A DNA stretch of 33,879 nt, from NCBI GenBank assembly GCA_001804805.1, contig MHBH01000073.1:158539-192417 (forward strand), given 5' to 3'. The DNA is from Lentisphaerae bacterium GWF2_49_21 (GTDB lineage: Bacteria > Verrucomicrobiota > Lentisphaeria > Victivallales > GWF2-50-93). How positions within the stretch are numbered: position 1 is the stretch's first letter; the number at the start of each line of letters is the position of its first letter. The position numbers and the translations under genes were made by a program. The notes under the pieces are model-generated. The model did no database searches. It saw nothing but the letters and a program-made list of their open reading frames with translations, and was not told where the DNA came from. Shown piece by piece: positions 8,179-17,610 of the stretch.

Positions 8179-9423
8179 ATGAACAACAAGAAAGATATTG
8201 CCATAGTCCGTGATCTCGCAAAACGATATGCAGAAATAGCTAATCTTCCGGAGCAGAAGGAGAAAATAAAGCTCTGGTCGTCTCTCAACAGCCTCAAGAG
8301 CAGAAAGCCTGCCGTCCATTTCACATTCGGGATGTGGAACGTATGGTGCAGGGATGTCTTCGGCGATGACAAGATGCAGTGTGAAGATCCCTTCTACCGC
8401 AACTGGGAGAGGAACTTCAAGATGTCCATTTTTCATAATGAGTCCGGTGATGACACGATCTACCAGCCGTGGATCTCGATGAGGGCCGATATTGCAGGAG
8501 GATGGGACGATCTATGGAACGTTCATATGGGGCAGACGCATACTGAGGACAAGGGAGGGGCCTGGAAATACGATCCTCCGATCAAGACCTGGGATGATGT
8601 GAAAATGCTAAAGAAGCCGGTACACAATGTCGATGAAAAAAAGACCGCTGAAAATCTCAGCAGACTCCAGGGCGCACTCGGTGACATTATGCCGATCGAC
8701 GTGAGCAGGACGCCGGCGGCGATGGGATTTCTCGGTGACATTTCGACTTGTCTTGCCAAGCTTCTCGGTCTCGAACAGATGATGATCTACATGTATGAAT
8801 CTCCTGAAGAGCTGCACAATCTTCTTTCTTTCATGAGGGATGGTATCCTCGAGAACCAGGCGGCTGCAGAAAAAGCCGGACATTTTAGCCTGACCAGCCA
8901 TGGCAGCCAGGAACCGACATATTGCGACGAACTCAAGCAACCGGTGCCTAACTCCGGAAGTGTCAAAAGGAAAGAGCTGATGTATTTCACGGCCGCACAG
9001 GAATACACGCTTATATCTCCCGCGATGCACGATGAGTTCCTTCTCCAGTACCAGCTGCCAATTCTTAAGAACTATGCCATGAGCTCCTATGGATGCTGTG
9101 AGAACCTCACTGAAAAGATTGACATGCTTAGGAAGATCCCAAACCTTCGGACAATAGCCGTGACCCCGACTGCGAATGTCACAAAATGCGTGGAGCAGAT
9201 AGGAGACGACTATGTGATGTCCTGGAGGCCGAACCCCACCGACATGGTTTGCGGCGCCTGGGACGAGGCGAAGACCAGAAGAATACTTACAGAAGGTGTC
9301 AAAGTCTTGAAAGGACATCATTTCTGCATACATCTCAAGGATGTGGAGACTGTGGAAGGCGATCCTACCCGGCTCAAGAAATGGGTGAAGATTGTAAGAG
9401 AAGTCCTGGATGAGAACCTATAA
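8179..9423 (+). CDS. Uroporphyrinogen-decarboxylase-like (URO-D) family protein
   Basis: A 414-residue protein of the URO-D superfamily. This fold includes heme-pathway decarboxylases and many corrinoid-linked methyltransferases. Recognisable segments include the central MPIDVSRTPAAMGFLGD, the SSYGCCENLT strand-loop near 310, and a final HLKDVETVEGDP region. PVC genomes carry many such paralogs of unknown substrate; a role in demethylation is possible but not shown. The ATG at 8179 has AGGGGA upstream; a TTG one codon earlier is less likely. It follows the sulfatase by 158 bases with a repeat between them, so cotranscription is uncertain. Confidence 0.8.
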   Translation: MNNKKDIAIVRDLAKRYAEIANLPEQKEKIKLWSSLNSLKSRKPAVHFTFGMWNVWCRDVFGDDKMQCEDPFYRNWERNFKMSIFHNESGDDTIYQPWISMRADIAGGWDDLWNVHMGQTHTEDKGGAWKYDPPIKTWDDVKMLKKPVHNVDEKKTAENLSRLQGALGDIMPIDVSRTPAAMGFLGDISTCLAKLLGLEQMMIYMYESPEELHNLLSFMRDGILENQAAAEKAGHFSLTSHGSQEPTYCDELKQPVPNSGSVKRKELMYFTAAQEYTLISPAMHDEFLLQYQLPILKNYAMSSYGCCENLTEKIDMLRKIPNLRTIAVTPTANVTKCVEQIGDDYVMSWRPNPTDMVCGAWDEAKTRRILTEGVKVLKGHHFCIHLKDVETVEGDPTRLKKWVKIVREVLDENL

Positions 9424-9452
9424 GGCAAACGGATTTGATTTTCGTGTCTTGC

Positions 9453-9519
9453 TTGTAGTTAACGCATTCTTGCGTGTTCCCTTGCTTTAAAGCCACAGCC
9501 AATAATGGCTTGACTACAA
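9453..9519. repeat. TTGTAGT cloverleaf-like element, copy 1
   Basis: The ends TTGTAGTTAA (9453-9462) and TTGACTACAA (9510-9519) are inverted. They enclose the hairpin ACGC-ATTCTT-GCGT and the hairpin AGCCA-ATAA-TGGCT. A second copy, about the same length and sharing the ends, linker and second hairpin, lies inside the glycosidase gene at 31886-31954. This copy occupies the space between two convergent genes. Confidence 0.75.
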
Positions 9520-9574
9520 ACAAATTTCAAAAAGGGGAAAATCCAGGTTTTTAAGAATTTGTTTGGAATTTTGC

Positions 9575-12055
9575 CTAGATCATACCAAGATTGTTCTTCA
9601 GATTGTTGCGGATCCTGATCAGCCTCTGGAACGAACTGTCGACATCATCCCTGTCCGGTTCGGACGTCCCGTAGCTTATCTTTGAATATATCAGGAAGAT
9701 GACGCAGACGTCCTTGCTAAGGTTGTAGTCGAGTTTTTCAAGCGATGCACCGTAGTTGAAGAGCTCCATGTTGTGCTCCCTCTTCAGTCCTGAGACATCC
9801 AGAAGTTCCCTGGTGATCCTGTAGCAGATGTTAATATTCTCAGAAGGGTGCTTGTCCGAGAATGTATGGAACCGTTCTATTATGCCCAGGCATTTCCTTA
9901 TCCTTCTCCTGCGCCTGAGGAGATATCTTATTTTAACCATGGAAAAGTAGAATGCATAAAGGCTCAGGGCAGCCAGCATCGCAGCCAAACCCTGGAAGCT
10001 GAAAATCCAGTTGAACAAGTTCTTCAAACCTTTCATGAAGAGATTTGTCATTACAGAAGCGTTGTGTTTCAGGTCGTTGATTATGTTTTTAAGCTTTTGG
10101 AACCACCCTTTCCCTGCGCTTTCCCTTTCAAACGGATTTTCCCCGGAAAACTTCCTCATGGTGCTCTTCAACTCGTCTTCTGTGACGGGGATGTTCGCGG
10201 CGATCCTCTGCAGTATGTTAGGCTTAGGTATGTCATTGTAATTCCTGGTCGATTGAAAATTGGACTTGTCTGCCTTGTTTGATAGGACAGACTTCGTATG
10301 TTCTGTCAGTTCGGGTGGTTTCAGCTTCCACTCGTCCCCGAACGGATCCTTGAAGGATCCTATCAGCAGCGGGGTGGTCCTCGAGATTATCTTGCCGGGA
10401 GGAGTTCCGTCGAAGGTCAGCCATCCCTTGTCCTCGATGAAGAGCTGTGTCCATGCGTGTGCATGGTATTCATATACTTCGAAGGTTCCATTGAGGGTGT
10501 TATAGTTTCCGGGCGAGAAACCGAGCGCGAGACGGGAAGGGATGCCTGCCAGACGTGCGAGAACCGCAAGAGAAGTGGCGAAATGCTGGCAGTTCCCCTC
10601 CTTCATTTCAAAGATGAAATAGTCAGCTATCTCCCTGTCTTCAGGCACCTTCAGAGCGTCCATTTTGTATTTGAAACTGTTTCTCAGATAATCCCTGAGA
10701 AGAATTGCCTTGTCATATTTTGTCTCGCCTTTTGCAATTATGCCGGTGACAAGATTCTGGAGCCTTTTGCTTATTATGTCCTTGGGAACCGCCAGATAAT
10801 GCTGCTTCTTGAGCTTCTCATACCACAGATGCTCGGGCTTGTATCCTTCGTCCGCGGTTTCAGAGTTGAAATTGATGGAGATTACGGAATAGGAAAAAGG
10901 CGTCTTTACAGTTTCAGGATTGAGAAGCTTGCAGTTATAGAAGGTGGTCTCGGTCGAATACTCCGATTTGAAGGGGAACTCGAAAAACCTTGGCATGTAG
11001 GCTCCGTAGAGGACAGGGGAATACATTTTCGTGACGTTGAAGCTCTGCAGGACGGATGAGCCGGCATATTCCAGGAAGGACGGCCTGATCTTCTGGGACT
11101 TCATTTCGGGGCTTGCGTTCCATTTATGTCCGTCATAGACGTCGTATAAGGAACCAAGCCAATAAAGCTTGACTGGTGATTTAACGCGGAAGACAAGATC
11201 GTTTCCGGGAGGTCCGCCACCATTGCCGTCGCCTTCAACACTTTCTTCCGATTGTGCGTTGTCGGCGGTCTGGTTTCTGGAATTTCCCGCTGCAGTTGCT
11301 TTTTTAGTTGTACCCTCCATGGATTCCCCGCTGCTGGACATTGTCCTGATTTCGGAATTGAACCATTTGGAATATTCAGGAGGGAGATAATTCACATTTT
11401 CGTTCATTGACGAGGTTGTAATGAAACCTGCCCCGGTCTTCGCGGGCGCGGGGAAGAAAGTGCAGAAATAAATCCAGAACAATATGACGAGGAAGGCATG
11501 GATCAGGAAATAATTCCAGTTGCGGGCCAGGGGAAGCAAGGAGAACTTTATGGAATTGTCCCCGGCCAGGGAAATGAGCCTTGACGCATAGGACAGAACC
11601 AGCCCTGTCATGAGTGCAACGGGCAGGATGTATATGAAGACGTTTCTCGGGAAGACGGAACCGCAGATCAGAAGTATGACTCCTATGAAACACTGGATCC
11701 AGCAGTCTTTCATGTTCAGAGTTATTCCAAAGCTGAGCCCGATTATGCAGAGGAACTCAATGAGGTATTTTTCGATAGTCACATGGTTTGAAGCCCGGTA
11801 GATCAGCCAGACCAGCGCCAGCGCCAGGATGATGATCTGGATTATTTTCCTTGCCGTCAGGCTGAAAGCCTTTTTGCCTATGAAAACCGAGGATCCGACG
11901 ACAAGAGATGAAAAAATAATCAGATGGGCGAGGAGAGGATCTCCGTACTGCCAGATTGAAGAAGCAGAGGCAAAGGCGAAGAAAACGGAACTGAGCAGGT
12001 GGACTGCCGTCCTCGACAGCTTGAAAGTCCTGTATTTTTCCGATATTTCAGCCAT
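9575..12055 (-). CDS. TgpA-like membrane transglutaminase-core protein
   Basis: An 826-residue protein. About six or seven membrane helices occupy residues 17-205, followed by a Ser/Gly-rich extracytoplasmic linker (238-285), then a transglutaminase-like core with the catalytic triad visible: C489 (GNCQHFATS), H533 (HAHAW) and D549 (FDGTPPG). A further membrane helix lies at about 708-730, and the C-terminal cytoplasmic tail resembles DUF4129. Such proteins usually sit beside MoxR and DUF58 genes, as here, and are thought to act on envelope proteins or peptides. The length is typical or slightly long. The gene start overlaps the DUF58 gene by 8 bases, so the two are coupled. Confidence 0.88.
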   Translation of the reverse strand: MAEISEKYRTFKLSRTAVHLLSSVFFAFASASSIWQYGDPLLAHLIIFSSLVVGSSVFIGKKAFSLTARKIIQIIILALALVWLIYRASNHVTIEKYLIEFLCIIGLSFGITLNMKDCWIQCFIGVILLICGSVFPRNVFIYILPVALMTGLVLSYASRLISLAGDNSIKFSLLPLARNWNYFLIHAFLVILFWIYFCTFFPAPAKTGAGFITTSSMNENVNYLPPEYSKWFNSEIRTMSSSGESMEGTTKKATAAGNSRNQTADNAQSEESVEGDGNGGGPPGNDLVFRVKSPVKLYWLGSLYDVYDGHKWNASPEMKSQKIRPSFLEYAGSSVLQSFNVTKMYSPVLYGAYMPRFFEFPFKSEYSTETTFYNCKLLNPETVKTPFSYSVISINFNSETADEGYKPEHLWYEKLKKQHYLAVPKDIISKRLQNLVTGIIAKGETKYDKAILLRDYLRNSFKYKMDALKVPEDREIADYFIFEMKEGNCQHFATSLAVLARLAGIPSRLALGFSPGNYNTLNGTFEVYEYHAHAWTQLFIEDKGWLTFDGTPPGKIISRTTPLLIGSFKDPFGDEWKLKPPELTEHTKSVLSNKADKSNFQSTRNYNDIPKPNILQRIAANIPVTEDELKSTMRKFSGENPFERESAGKGWFQKLKNIINDLKHNASVMTNLFMKGLKNLFNWIFSFQGLAAMLAALSLYAFYFSMVKIRYLLRRRRRIRKCLGIIERFHTFSDKHPSENINICYRITRELLDVSGLKREHNMELFNYGASLEKLDYNLSKDVCVIFLIYSKISYGTSEPDRDDVDSSFQRLIRIRNNLKNNLGMI

Positions 12056-13271
12056 AGGTCAGAACCTTTGAAATGTTCGTATTGAGATCAAGAAGTCCCG
12101 GAGGGACCGTCTTATACCTGGAAAATGATTCCTTTCTGCCTTCGGAGATGGACATGGATTCAATGAAATTTTCCATGGGTGCGCATATCCACCTGATGTC
12201 GACGCCTCTTTGCATGAGGAAGTCGAAATGATCCGACAGATTTGGATTTTCAGAAAGAGTGAGGCAATACAGGATGGAGTTTGCGGGGACTGCGGATTCA
12301 GCGGTCTCCATGAGCTGGTCCAGGCTGGTGGACGATGTGCTGATCATTGACAGCAGATCCAGTATCTCCCTTTTCAATCCGGCTCCTGTGCCGGAAAGGA
12401 TGACCGTCTCCCCGCTTCTGCCGTCCGGGGAGATGAACATAATCCGGCAATACATTCCACAGGTGTAGTTGCTGATGGTCGCAGCGGTCTTGACGAGATA
12501 TTCGAAGTTGTTGGTCAACGGATTGAGCCCTGTCCTTTTCTTTTCGCTGTCGAGAAGTATGCAGAGGGTCACCGAGGAATGCGACTCGAACTCGCGGACC
12601 ATGAGTTTTTTCTGTTTTGCCGTGGCTTTCCAGTGTATGAACCTCATGCTGTCGGAACTCCTGTATTCCCTGACTCCGAAGAAATCCTCGCCGAGTCCGG
12701 AGACTCCTATCGGCTTTCCGGAAGTCGACGCCTGTATCTTGTTCTTCTTGAATATCGGCATATATGACACGGGGAATATTTCAGGGAAGACAGTTATCTC
12801 CTCATGGATCTTGAAGGATTTCACCCTCCTGAAAAGTCCGGCGGGATCACCCCCGATGAGATAAAGGCTTTCAAGCTTGTAAGTTCCTCTTCTGACGGCG
12901 TTGAATTCCCGGTTGATGAGCCGGGTCTCTCCCGGCTTAAGCGGTTCGACGGCCACGCTGCCAAGCGGATTGTCGGCGAAAAGGAGCTTTTCCCTTACAA
13001 CAAACGCCTGTCTGGTGAATTTGCCCCTGTTCCTGACGGTTATAGGGAGGATGATCCTGTCGCCGGCGCAGCAGTCCGAGCCCGGACTGCGCCAGATGTC
13101 GATTTTCCTGATTGAAAGAAGGGACATCACAAAACTTGCGGCAAGAAAGGCGAAGAAACATGCGGCTGTAATGCCCGCCGCAAGATTGATGTTGGCAAGG
13201 GACACCCCGAGAGAGGACATGCACAGGAAGAACATCGCCCATCCTCTTTTTGTCGGCCAAAATGGAAGCAT
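12048..13271 (-). CDS. DUF58 domain protein
   Basis: A 407-residue protein with two N-terminal membrane helices (about 10-52), a beta region, and the DUF58 signature FFGVREYRSSDSMRFIHWKA at about 197-216, followed by KKLMVREFE. The C-terminal part has the character of a von Willebrand A-like fold (LCILLDSEKK). DUF58 proteins are partners of MoxR ATPases; the exact target is unknown. AGAGG lies before the ATG. It is preceded by the FHA-MoxR gene, with a 112-base gap that contains a repeat, and it overlaps the transglutaminase gene downstream. Confidence 0.88.
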   Translation of the reverse strand: MLPFWPTKRGWAMFFLCMSSLGVSLANINLAAGITAACFFAFLAASFVMSLLSIRKIDIWRSPGSDCCAGDRIILPITVRNRGKFTRQAFVVREKLLFADNPLGSVAVEPLKPGETRLINREFNAVRRGTYKLESLYLIGGDPAGLFRRVKSFKIHEEITVFPEIFPVSYMPIFKKNKIQASTSGKPIGVSGLGEDFFGVREYRSSDSMRFIHWKATAKQKKLMVREFESHSSVTLCILLDSEKKRTGLNPLTNNFEYLVKTAATISNYTCGMYCRIMFISPDGRSGETVILSGTGAGLKREILDLLSMISTSSTSLDQLMETAESAVPANSILYCLTLSENPNLSDHFDFLMQRGVDIRWICAPMENFIESMSISEGRKESFSRYKTVPPGLLDLNTNISKVLTYG

Positions 13272-13290
13272 GGAAACCTCTTTCTATAGA

Positions 13291-13378
13291 ACTGATGAAT
13301 ATCGAATGTCGAATATCCAACTCCGAAGGAATTAACTTCGTAATTCAATATTCGGAGTTCGTTATTCTGCGGTTCAGT
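13291..13378. repeat. GAATATCGAATGTCGAATATC-type palindromic element
   Basis: Short inverted ends ACTGA (13291-13295) and TCAGT (13374-13378) enclose direct copies of GAATATC/GAATGTC and an inverted pair AACTCCGAA (13319-13327) / TTCGGAGTT (13351-13359). It fills almost the whole gap between the FHA-MoxR and DUF58 genes. Similar TCGAATATCGAAT tracts are common dispersed repeats in environmental bacterial genomes (from memory). Confidence 0.55.
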
Positions 13379-13383
13379 ATCTT

Positions 13384-14694
<1,311 letters not shown>

Positions 14695-14729
14695 ATGTGT
14701 AACACCTTATTTTTAGGTGAACGGATGAC

Positions 14730-14754
14730 CCGCCTTCGCTAAGAAGCTATGGCG
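14730..14754 (-). repeat. Dispersed 25-bp repeat, copy A
   Basis: Read on -, this segment (core TAGCTTCTTAGCGAAGGCGG) matches 27458-27482, inside the second pseudopilin gene, at 24 of 25 positions. The two sites are 12.7 kb apart. Confidence 0.75.
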
Positions 14755-14763
14755 AGGCAGGCT

Positions 14764-14920
14764 GGATGATTGGATGGATGGGTGAATGTAAAATTTTATG
14801 AAAAATGACCGAGTGACCAAGTATTTGAGAAAAAATAAATTCATATTTTTATACTCGGATGTCCTGTTATCTGGAATCTGGGACACTCCTTATCGCAACC
14901 ATCCATTCATCCAACCATCC
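14764..14920. repeat. GGATGG-type inverted-repeat element upstream of the MoxR operon
   Basis: The arm 14764-14783 (GGATGATTGGATGGATGGGT) and the arm 14901-14920 are inverted copies with 17 of 20 positions matching. The AT-rich interior holds a candidate promoter for the FHA-MoxR gene. Together with the adjacent 25-bp repeat it makes up most of the 280-base gap 14695-14974, which has no gene. Confidence 0.6.
14793..14820 (-). promoter_or_regulatory. Candidate promoter of the MoxR-DUF58-transglutaminase operon
   Basis: Read on -, TTGGTC (14815-14820) and TAAAAT (14793-14798) are 16 bases apart, about 100 bases before the FHA-MoxR start and inside a repeat element. Confidence 0.35.
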
Positions 14921-14974
14921 AACTATCCATTATTACCTAATACGGAGTAATATACAATTTCTTAGGGGTTTTAC

Positions 14975-15601
14975 CTACTTTGAACGCAATTTAAATATAT
15001 CTTGTTTTTTGCCTTCCAGCTCAAGGATCAGCCTGATATCTACTTCTAAAGGCTGGTAGTCTCCGGTGATACTATTGTGTCCCCAGCCGGGCAGCCAGTT
15101 TATCAAAAGACAGAGCCAGCCGGCAAGACCATGTGAATTGTAACTTAAAACCACCGGATAATCCCTGGAATTTCCCGCAGGTTTCAAATTGAAATTGTAT
15201 CCCCATTCCAGAGGGGTATACATCGGGATCACTCCTATGGAAAGAATATAGAAGGGGATTGTAACCATCTTTGTTATGGAAGTCTCATGACAAGGTTCGA
15301 TTTTATACAGCAGGAAATCCGGATCGTCCTTCAGAAGATGCGAGTAGTTGATTTCCTTTACATAGTCGGTCATTAGAAAGTACGTCATCACGTCTTCGGC
15401 ATGTTTCTCCATCTCCTCGTCTTTGACATATGAGACCCCGATGACTATCCTGTCCTTGTTGTTCTTGTCATTCCTGCTTTTTGCCAGCTCCAGCAGCTGC
15501 TGGTCCTCCTCCATTGTCAGCATCGGCACCTTTTTTACCGAAGTGCAGCCGGATCCAATAAGGAGACCAAAGATGAAAATTATCAATGCAATGTATTTCA
15601 T
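14975..15601 (-). CDS. Hypothetical lipoprotein
   Basis: A 208-residue protein with a lipoprotein signal: hydrophobic residues 4-15, then IGSGC with the lipidated Cys at residue 19. The mature part is mixed, with a hydrophobic stretch (MVTIPFYILSIGVIPMYTP) near 112-130 and Trp/Gly-rich WLCLLINWLPGWG near 162-174. I do not recognise the family; the pattern is like small envelope proteins that carry a hydrophobic hairpin. No Shine-Dalgarno is present: the bases immediately before the ATG belong to the end of a palindromic repeat (15610-15678), which may have replaced the original leader. Confidence 0.65.
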   Translation of the reverse strand: MKYIALIIFIFGLLIGSGCTSVKKVPMLTMEEDQQLLELAKSRNDKNNKDRIVIGVSYVKDEEMEKHAEDVMTYFLMTDYVKEINYSHLLKDDPDFLLYKIEPCHETSITKMVTIPFYILSIGVIPMYTPLEWGYNFNLKPAGNSRDYPVVLSYNSHGLAGWLCLLINWLPGWGHNSITGDYQPLEVDIRLILELEGKKQDIFKLRSK

Positions 15602-15609
15602 GATTTAAT

Positions 15610-15678
15610 GGAGCGCCGGCATCTTGCCGGCAGGTATTATTATTAATTGAAATTAAGCCGGCAAGATGCCGGCGCTCC
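15610..15678. repeat. Perfect 22-bp inverted-repeat element
   Basis: The arms 15610-15631 and 15657-15678 are perfect reverse complements. Each arm also folds on itself (GCCGGC-ATCTT-GCCGGC), and the centre is 25 AT-rich bases. The element fills the gap between the nitroreductase stop and the lipoprotein start and could act as a hairpin barrier. Confidence 0.85.
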
Positions 15679-15682
15679 TATA

Positions 15683-16345
15683 TTATTTTCCCACCGCCGG
15701 ATATCCTATTGTCTGAGCCAGGATGATCTTCTTCTCCGCCGTAATCTTCAACGCTTCACCAAGCGCCTTCTTGTCGCCTATCATCCCCCTCACAACCGTT
15801 GCAAGCCCTTCTGAAGCACAGAACAGGTAGACGTTCTGGCTGATGAAGCCGACATCGGCACCGGCATACAGTGACTGATCATCCTGGGATGCCCCCTTCA
15901 TCTTAGATGTGTCCGCGACGAAAACCAGATTAAGTGGTGCCGGAACTATAAACTCCTGGGTACCGGTCATTTTCCGGAGATCTCCGCTTGCGACCGCCTT
16001 CAGGCTGTTCGCCTTGGCGTCATAGAGGTATGTTCCTTCCTCCATGACAACGAAGATTTCAATTTCCTGCCAGTTCCTTGTCGAAGGAGCAGTCCTCTTG
16101 CCTGAATCCGCACGGTTGATTCCGAAAGCCGCCCAGAGGAGATCTGAAAGTGTCTGGAGCGGAAGCTTCTTCGTGTCGTATGCACGAGACGTCTGACGTT
16201 CCTTCAGTGCTTGCATGAGTGGCTTGCCCCCTTCCATCTTCGGAGCTGGAAGCGTGATGTCCTTGAGTTCCTGGGCGCCTGCGAAATTCGCAAGAGAAAC
16301 CATGATAATAGCTGTCAGGCAAATCCGTGCGACTTTACTTTTCAT
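15683..16345 (-). CDS. Exported SagB/nitroreductase-family protein
   Basis: A 220-residue protein with a Sec signal peptide (MKSKVARICLTAIIMVSL..., cleavage near AGA-Q at about 24-25) and a nitroreductase fold. The visible signature is RQTSRAYDTKKLPLQTLSDLLWAAFG, with the usual flavin-site pattern of R and S at about 49-53, followed by STRNWQ and a final GADVGFISQNVYLFCASEGL. These are FMN enzymes; the SagB-like branch includes dehydrogenases of unknown substrate. Export of an FMN enzyme is noteworthy. Its start lies inside the end of the ribbon-helix-helix gene (11-base overlap), so it is probably translated from that transcript. Confidence 0.85.
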   Translation of the reverse strand: MKSKVARICLTAIIMVSLANFAGAQELKDITLPAPKMEGGKPLMQALKERQTSRAYDTKKLPLQTLSDLLWAAFGINRADSGKRTAPSTRNWQEIEIFVVMEEGTYLYDAKANSLKAVASGDLRKMTGTQEFIVPAPLNLVFVADTSKMKGASQDDQSLYAGADVGFISQNVYLFCASEGLATVVRGMIGDKKALGEALKITAEKKIILAQTIGYPAVGK

Positions 16346-16577
16346 TTACAATCCCTTTATATTTTTTAATTCCCTTGTTTCTTTCAATCTTTTTGATTGC
16401 CCTGATAGTTTCCTGGTTCTTGATGTCATCAATGGAATCAACCTTGAGGTAGTTGTCCTCGATTTCAGAAAAATGCTTCTTGAAAAGCTCCTTGACATAG
16501 AAGGCCCTTGTCCTGCCCGTCTTTATGGCAAGCATCTTCAGCCTGTTCTCGTATTCCGGCAAACGTACGGCAAGCAT
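16335..16577 (-). CDS. Ribbon-helix-helix DNA-binding protein (RelB/CopG-like)
   Basis: An 80-residue protein. MLAVRLPEYENRLKMLAIKT is the typical beta strand plus helix of antitoxin-type ribbon-helix-helix repressors, followed by GRTRAFYVKELFKKHF. The C terminus is basic (KKIERNKGIKKYKG). The open frame extends 44 codons upstream, but the internal ATG at 16577 has AGGAG and starts the domain. Antitoxins of this class normally pair with a toxin; here the overlapping downstream gene is instead an exported nitroreductase. The upstream promoter is covered by a perfect inverted repeat, which fits autorepression. Confidence 0.8.
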   Translation of the reverse strand: MLAVRLPEYENRLKMLAIKTGRTRAFYVKELFKKHFSEIEDNYLKVDSIDDIKNQETIRAIKKIERNKGIKKYKGIVNEK

Positions 16578-16596
16578 AGTGGCTCCTATTGGATTG

Positions 16597-16645
16597 ACTG
16601 TAAACTTTGTATGACCTATTATACAGCGTTTACAGTATAATGCAA
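16597..16645 (-). promoter_or_regulatory. Promoter with perfect inverted-repeat operator for the RHH-nitroreductase pair
   Basis: Read on -, TTGCAT (16640-16645) and TATAAT (16618-16623) are 16 bases apart. A perfect 9-bp inverted repeat, ACTGTAAAC (16597-16605) and GTTTACAGT (16628-16636), brackets the -10 box, with one half in the spacer and the other downstream. This is a typical place for autoregulation by a ribbon-helix-helix repressor. Confidence 0.75.
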
Positions 16646-16784
16646 GATGAAAGATTTTGATTGGCAAATGCATTTCTGTAAGACGCTTTGATATTGCAAC
16701 TGCTTGCAAGATGATATATTACGAAGAACCGAAGAGATGATTGATTGTTCCTGATTTGAATGATTTTTGATGAGCAGAGCGAAT

Positions 16785-16888
16785 CCTTGGACTGCGGCAC
16801 CCCTGTGCCGCTTTGTATTCCGCTGGAAGCGGGATATAAAACAGCTCCGCTGTAAAGAAAAGCGGCACAGGGGTGCCGCACTCCAAGG
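16785..16888. repeat. 104-bp GCGGCAC palindromic element
   Basis: Arms of 30 bases (16785-16814 and 16859-16888) are reverse complements at 28 of 30 positions. Each arm can fold on GCGGCAC/GTGCCGC. Between them lie two smaller hairpins, CCGCTGGAAGCGG and ACAG-CTCCG-CTGT. Outside the right end is GTCAGGC-AAAGA-GCCTGAC (16888-16906). Together these occupy most of the space upstream of the broken gene at 16932. Confidence 0.85.
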
Positions 16889-16931
16889 TCAGGCAAAGAG
16901 CCTGACATAAAACAAAATTTATAGGAGAAGC

Positions 16932-17418
16932 ATGAGAACAATTCTAACTGGTTTATCTTTTCTTCTTTTATCCTTGAACCTTTCCGCAGCCTGGGAAGTC
17001 AAGGATGATTTCTCAAGCTACAAGGCGGGCGACGACGCGTCGCCAGCCTGGGATACTGCAAGCGTCAGCTGGGAAGTGCAGAACGGATCATTCATCAACA
17101 CTGATTCGGCAAAAAGCTTTGCCTTTCCAAGCGCGGCTCCAATAGGTAAAAAGGTCGCCGTCGAAGCAACGGTCACTGTCGAGTCCTCCCTGAAGGCCGA
17201 CTGGAAGATCGCAGGCATAGTCATAGAACAATCCGAAAACAACTACTGGCATTTCGCCATGGTCGAATCCCCCGAGAGCATGCAGAACAGGCATTCTTCC
17301 TGTCACAGTGAACGGGCCGAAGGTTCCGAACTATTATCTGCCGATTTCTGCCTGGAAGGACGAGAAGGTCGGAAAGCAATATGGCGTGATCGCCATACAC
17401 CAGATTAGACCTTGCTAG
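16932..17418 (+). pseudogene. Broken exported protein with frame change at a hairpin repeat
   Basis: The first frame begins MRTILTGLSFLLLSLNLSAAW, a good signal peptide, and continues as a beta-rich segment (WEVKDDFSSYKAGDD ... NNYWHFAMVES) like a concanavalin/LamG-type domain, to about residue 116. From about 17308 the plausible coding frame is shifted by one base and reads NGPKVPNYYLPISAWKDEK and on to a TAG at 17416. The join contains the hairpin ACAGG-CATTCTT-CCTGT (17287-17303). The short second part suggests internal deletion as well as a frameshift. The end falls inside another repeat (17408-17540). The first frame taken alone gives 158 residues with an unlikely tail. The original function is unknown; the signal peptide and beta fold suggest a secreted carbohydrate-related protein. 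Confidence 0.65.
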
Positions 17419-17540
17419 AAAAGGTAATCTCAAAATGTAATTTGATTTAAAAGTAGCATAGACATTCTTGTCTGTGAATTCAAATTACATTTTCAATCGC
17501 AGACAGGAATGTCTGCGTTACCCCCTTTTCGAGCAGGCTC
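17408..17540. repeat. 133-bp nested palindromic element (MITE-like)
   Basis: The ends 17408-17424 and 17524-17540 are inverted copies with 14 of 17 matching. Inside are a perfect 14-bp inverted pair (17432-17445 with 17480-17493, AAAATGTAATTTGA) and two hairpins, AGAC-ATTCTT-GTCT and GCAGAC-AGGAAT-GTCTGC. The second is the reverse-strand form of the first type of loop. It interrupts the end of the broken gene. A further hairpin, ACAGGC-GAGAC-GCCTGT, lies at 17546-17562. Confidence 0.8.
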
Positions 17541-17610
17541 TAATTACAGGCGAGACGCCTGTACCACATTGTTATAAAAATTAACGCTCCCTAAACATCC
17601 ATTCCAGTTT

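Noticed and set aside
8608-9333. A 241-residue open frame on - opposite the URO-D-like gene
   Set aside because: Antisense to a family-matching protein; no ribosome site or domain.
10298-11059. A 253-residue open frame on + opposite the transglutaminase gene
   Set aside because: Opposite a protein with an intact Cys-His-Asp triad; the composition is that of a reverse-strand shadow.
16785-17562. A full insertion sequence
   Set aside because: Inverted ends are present, but no transposase frame lies between them; the elements are only 100-135 bases.
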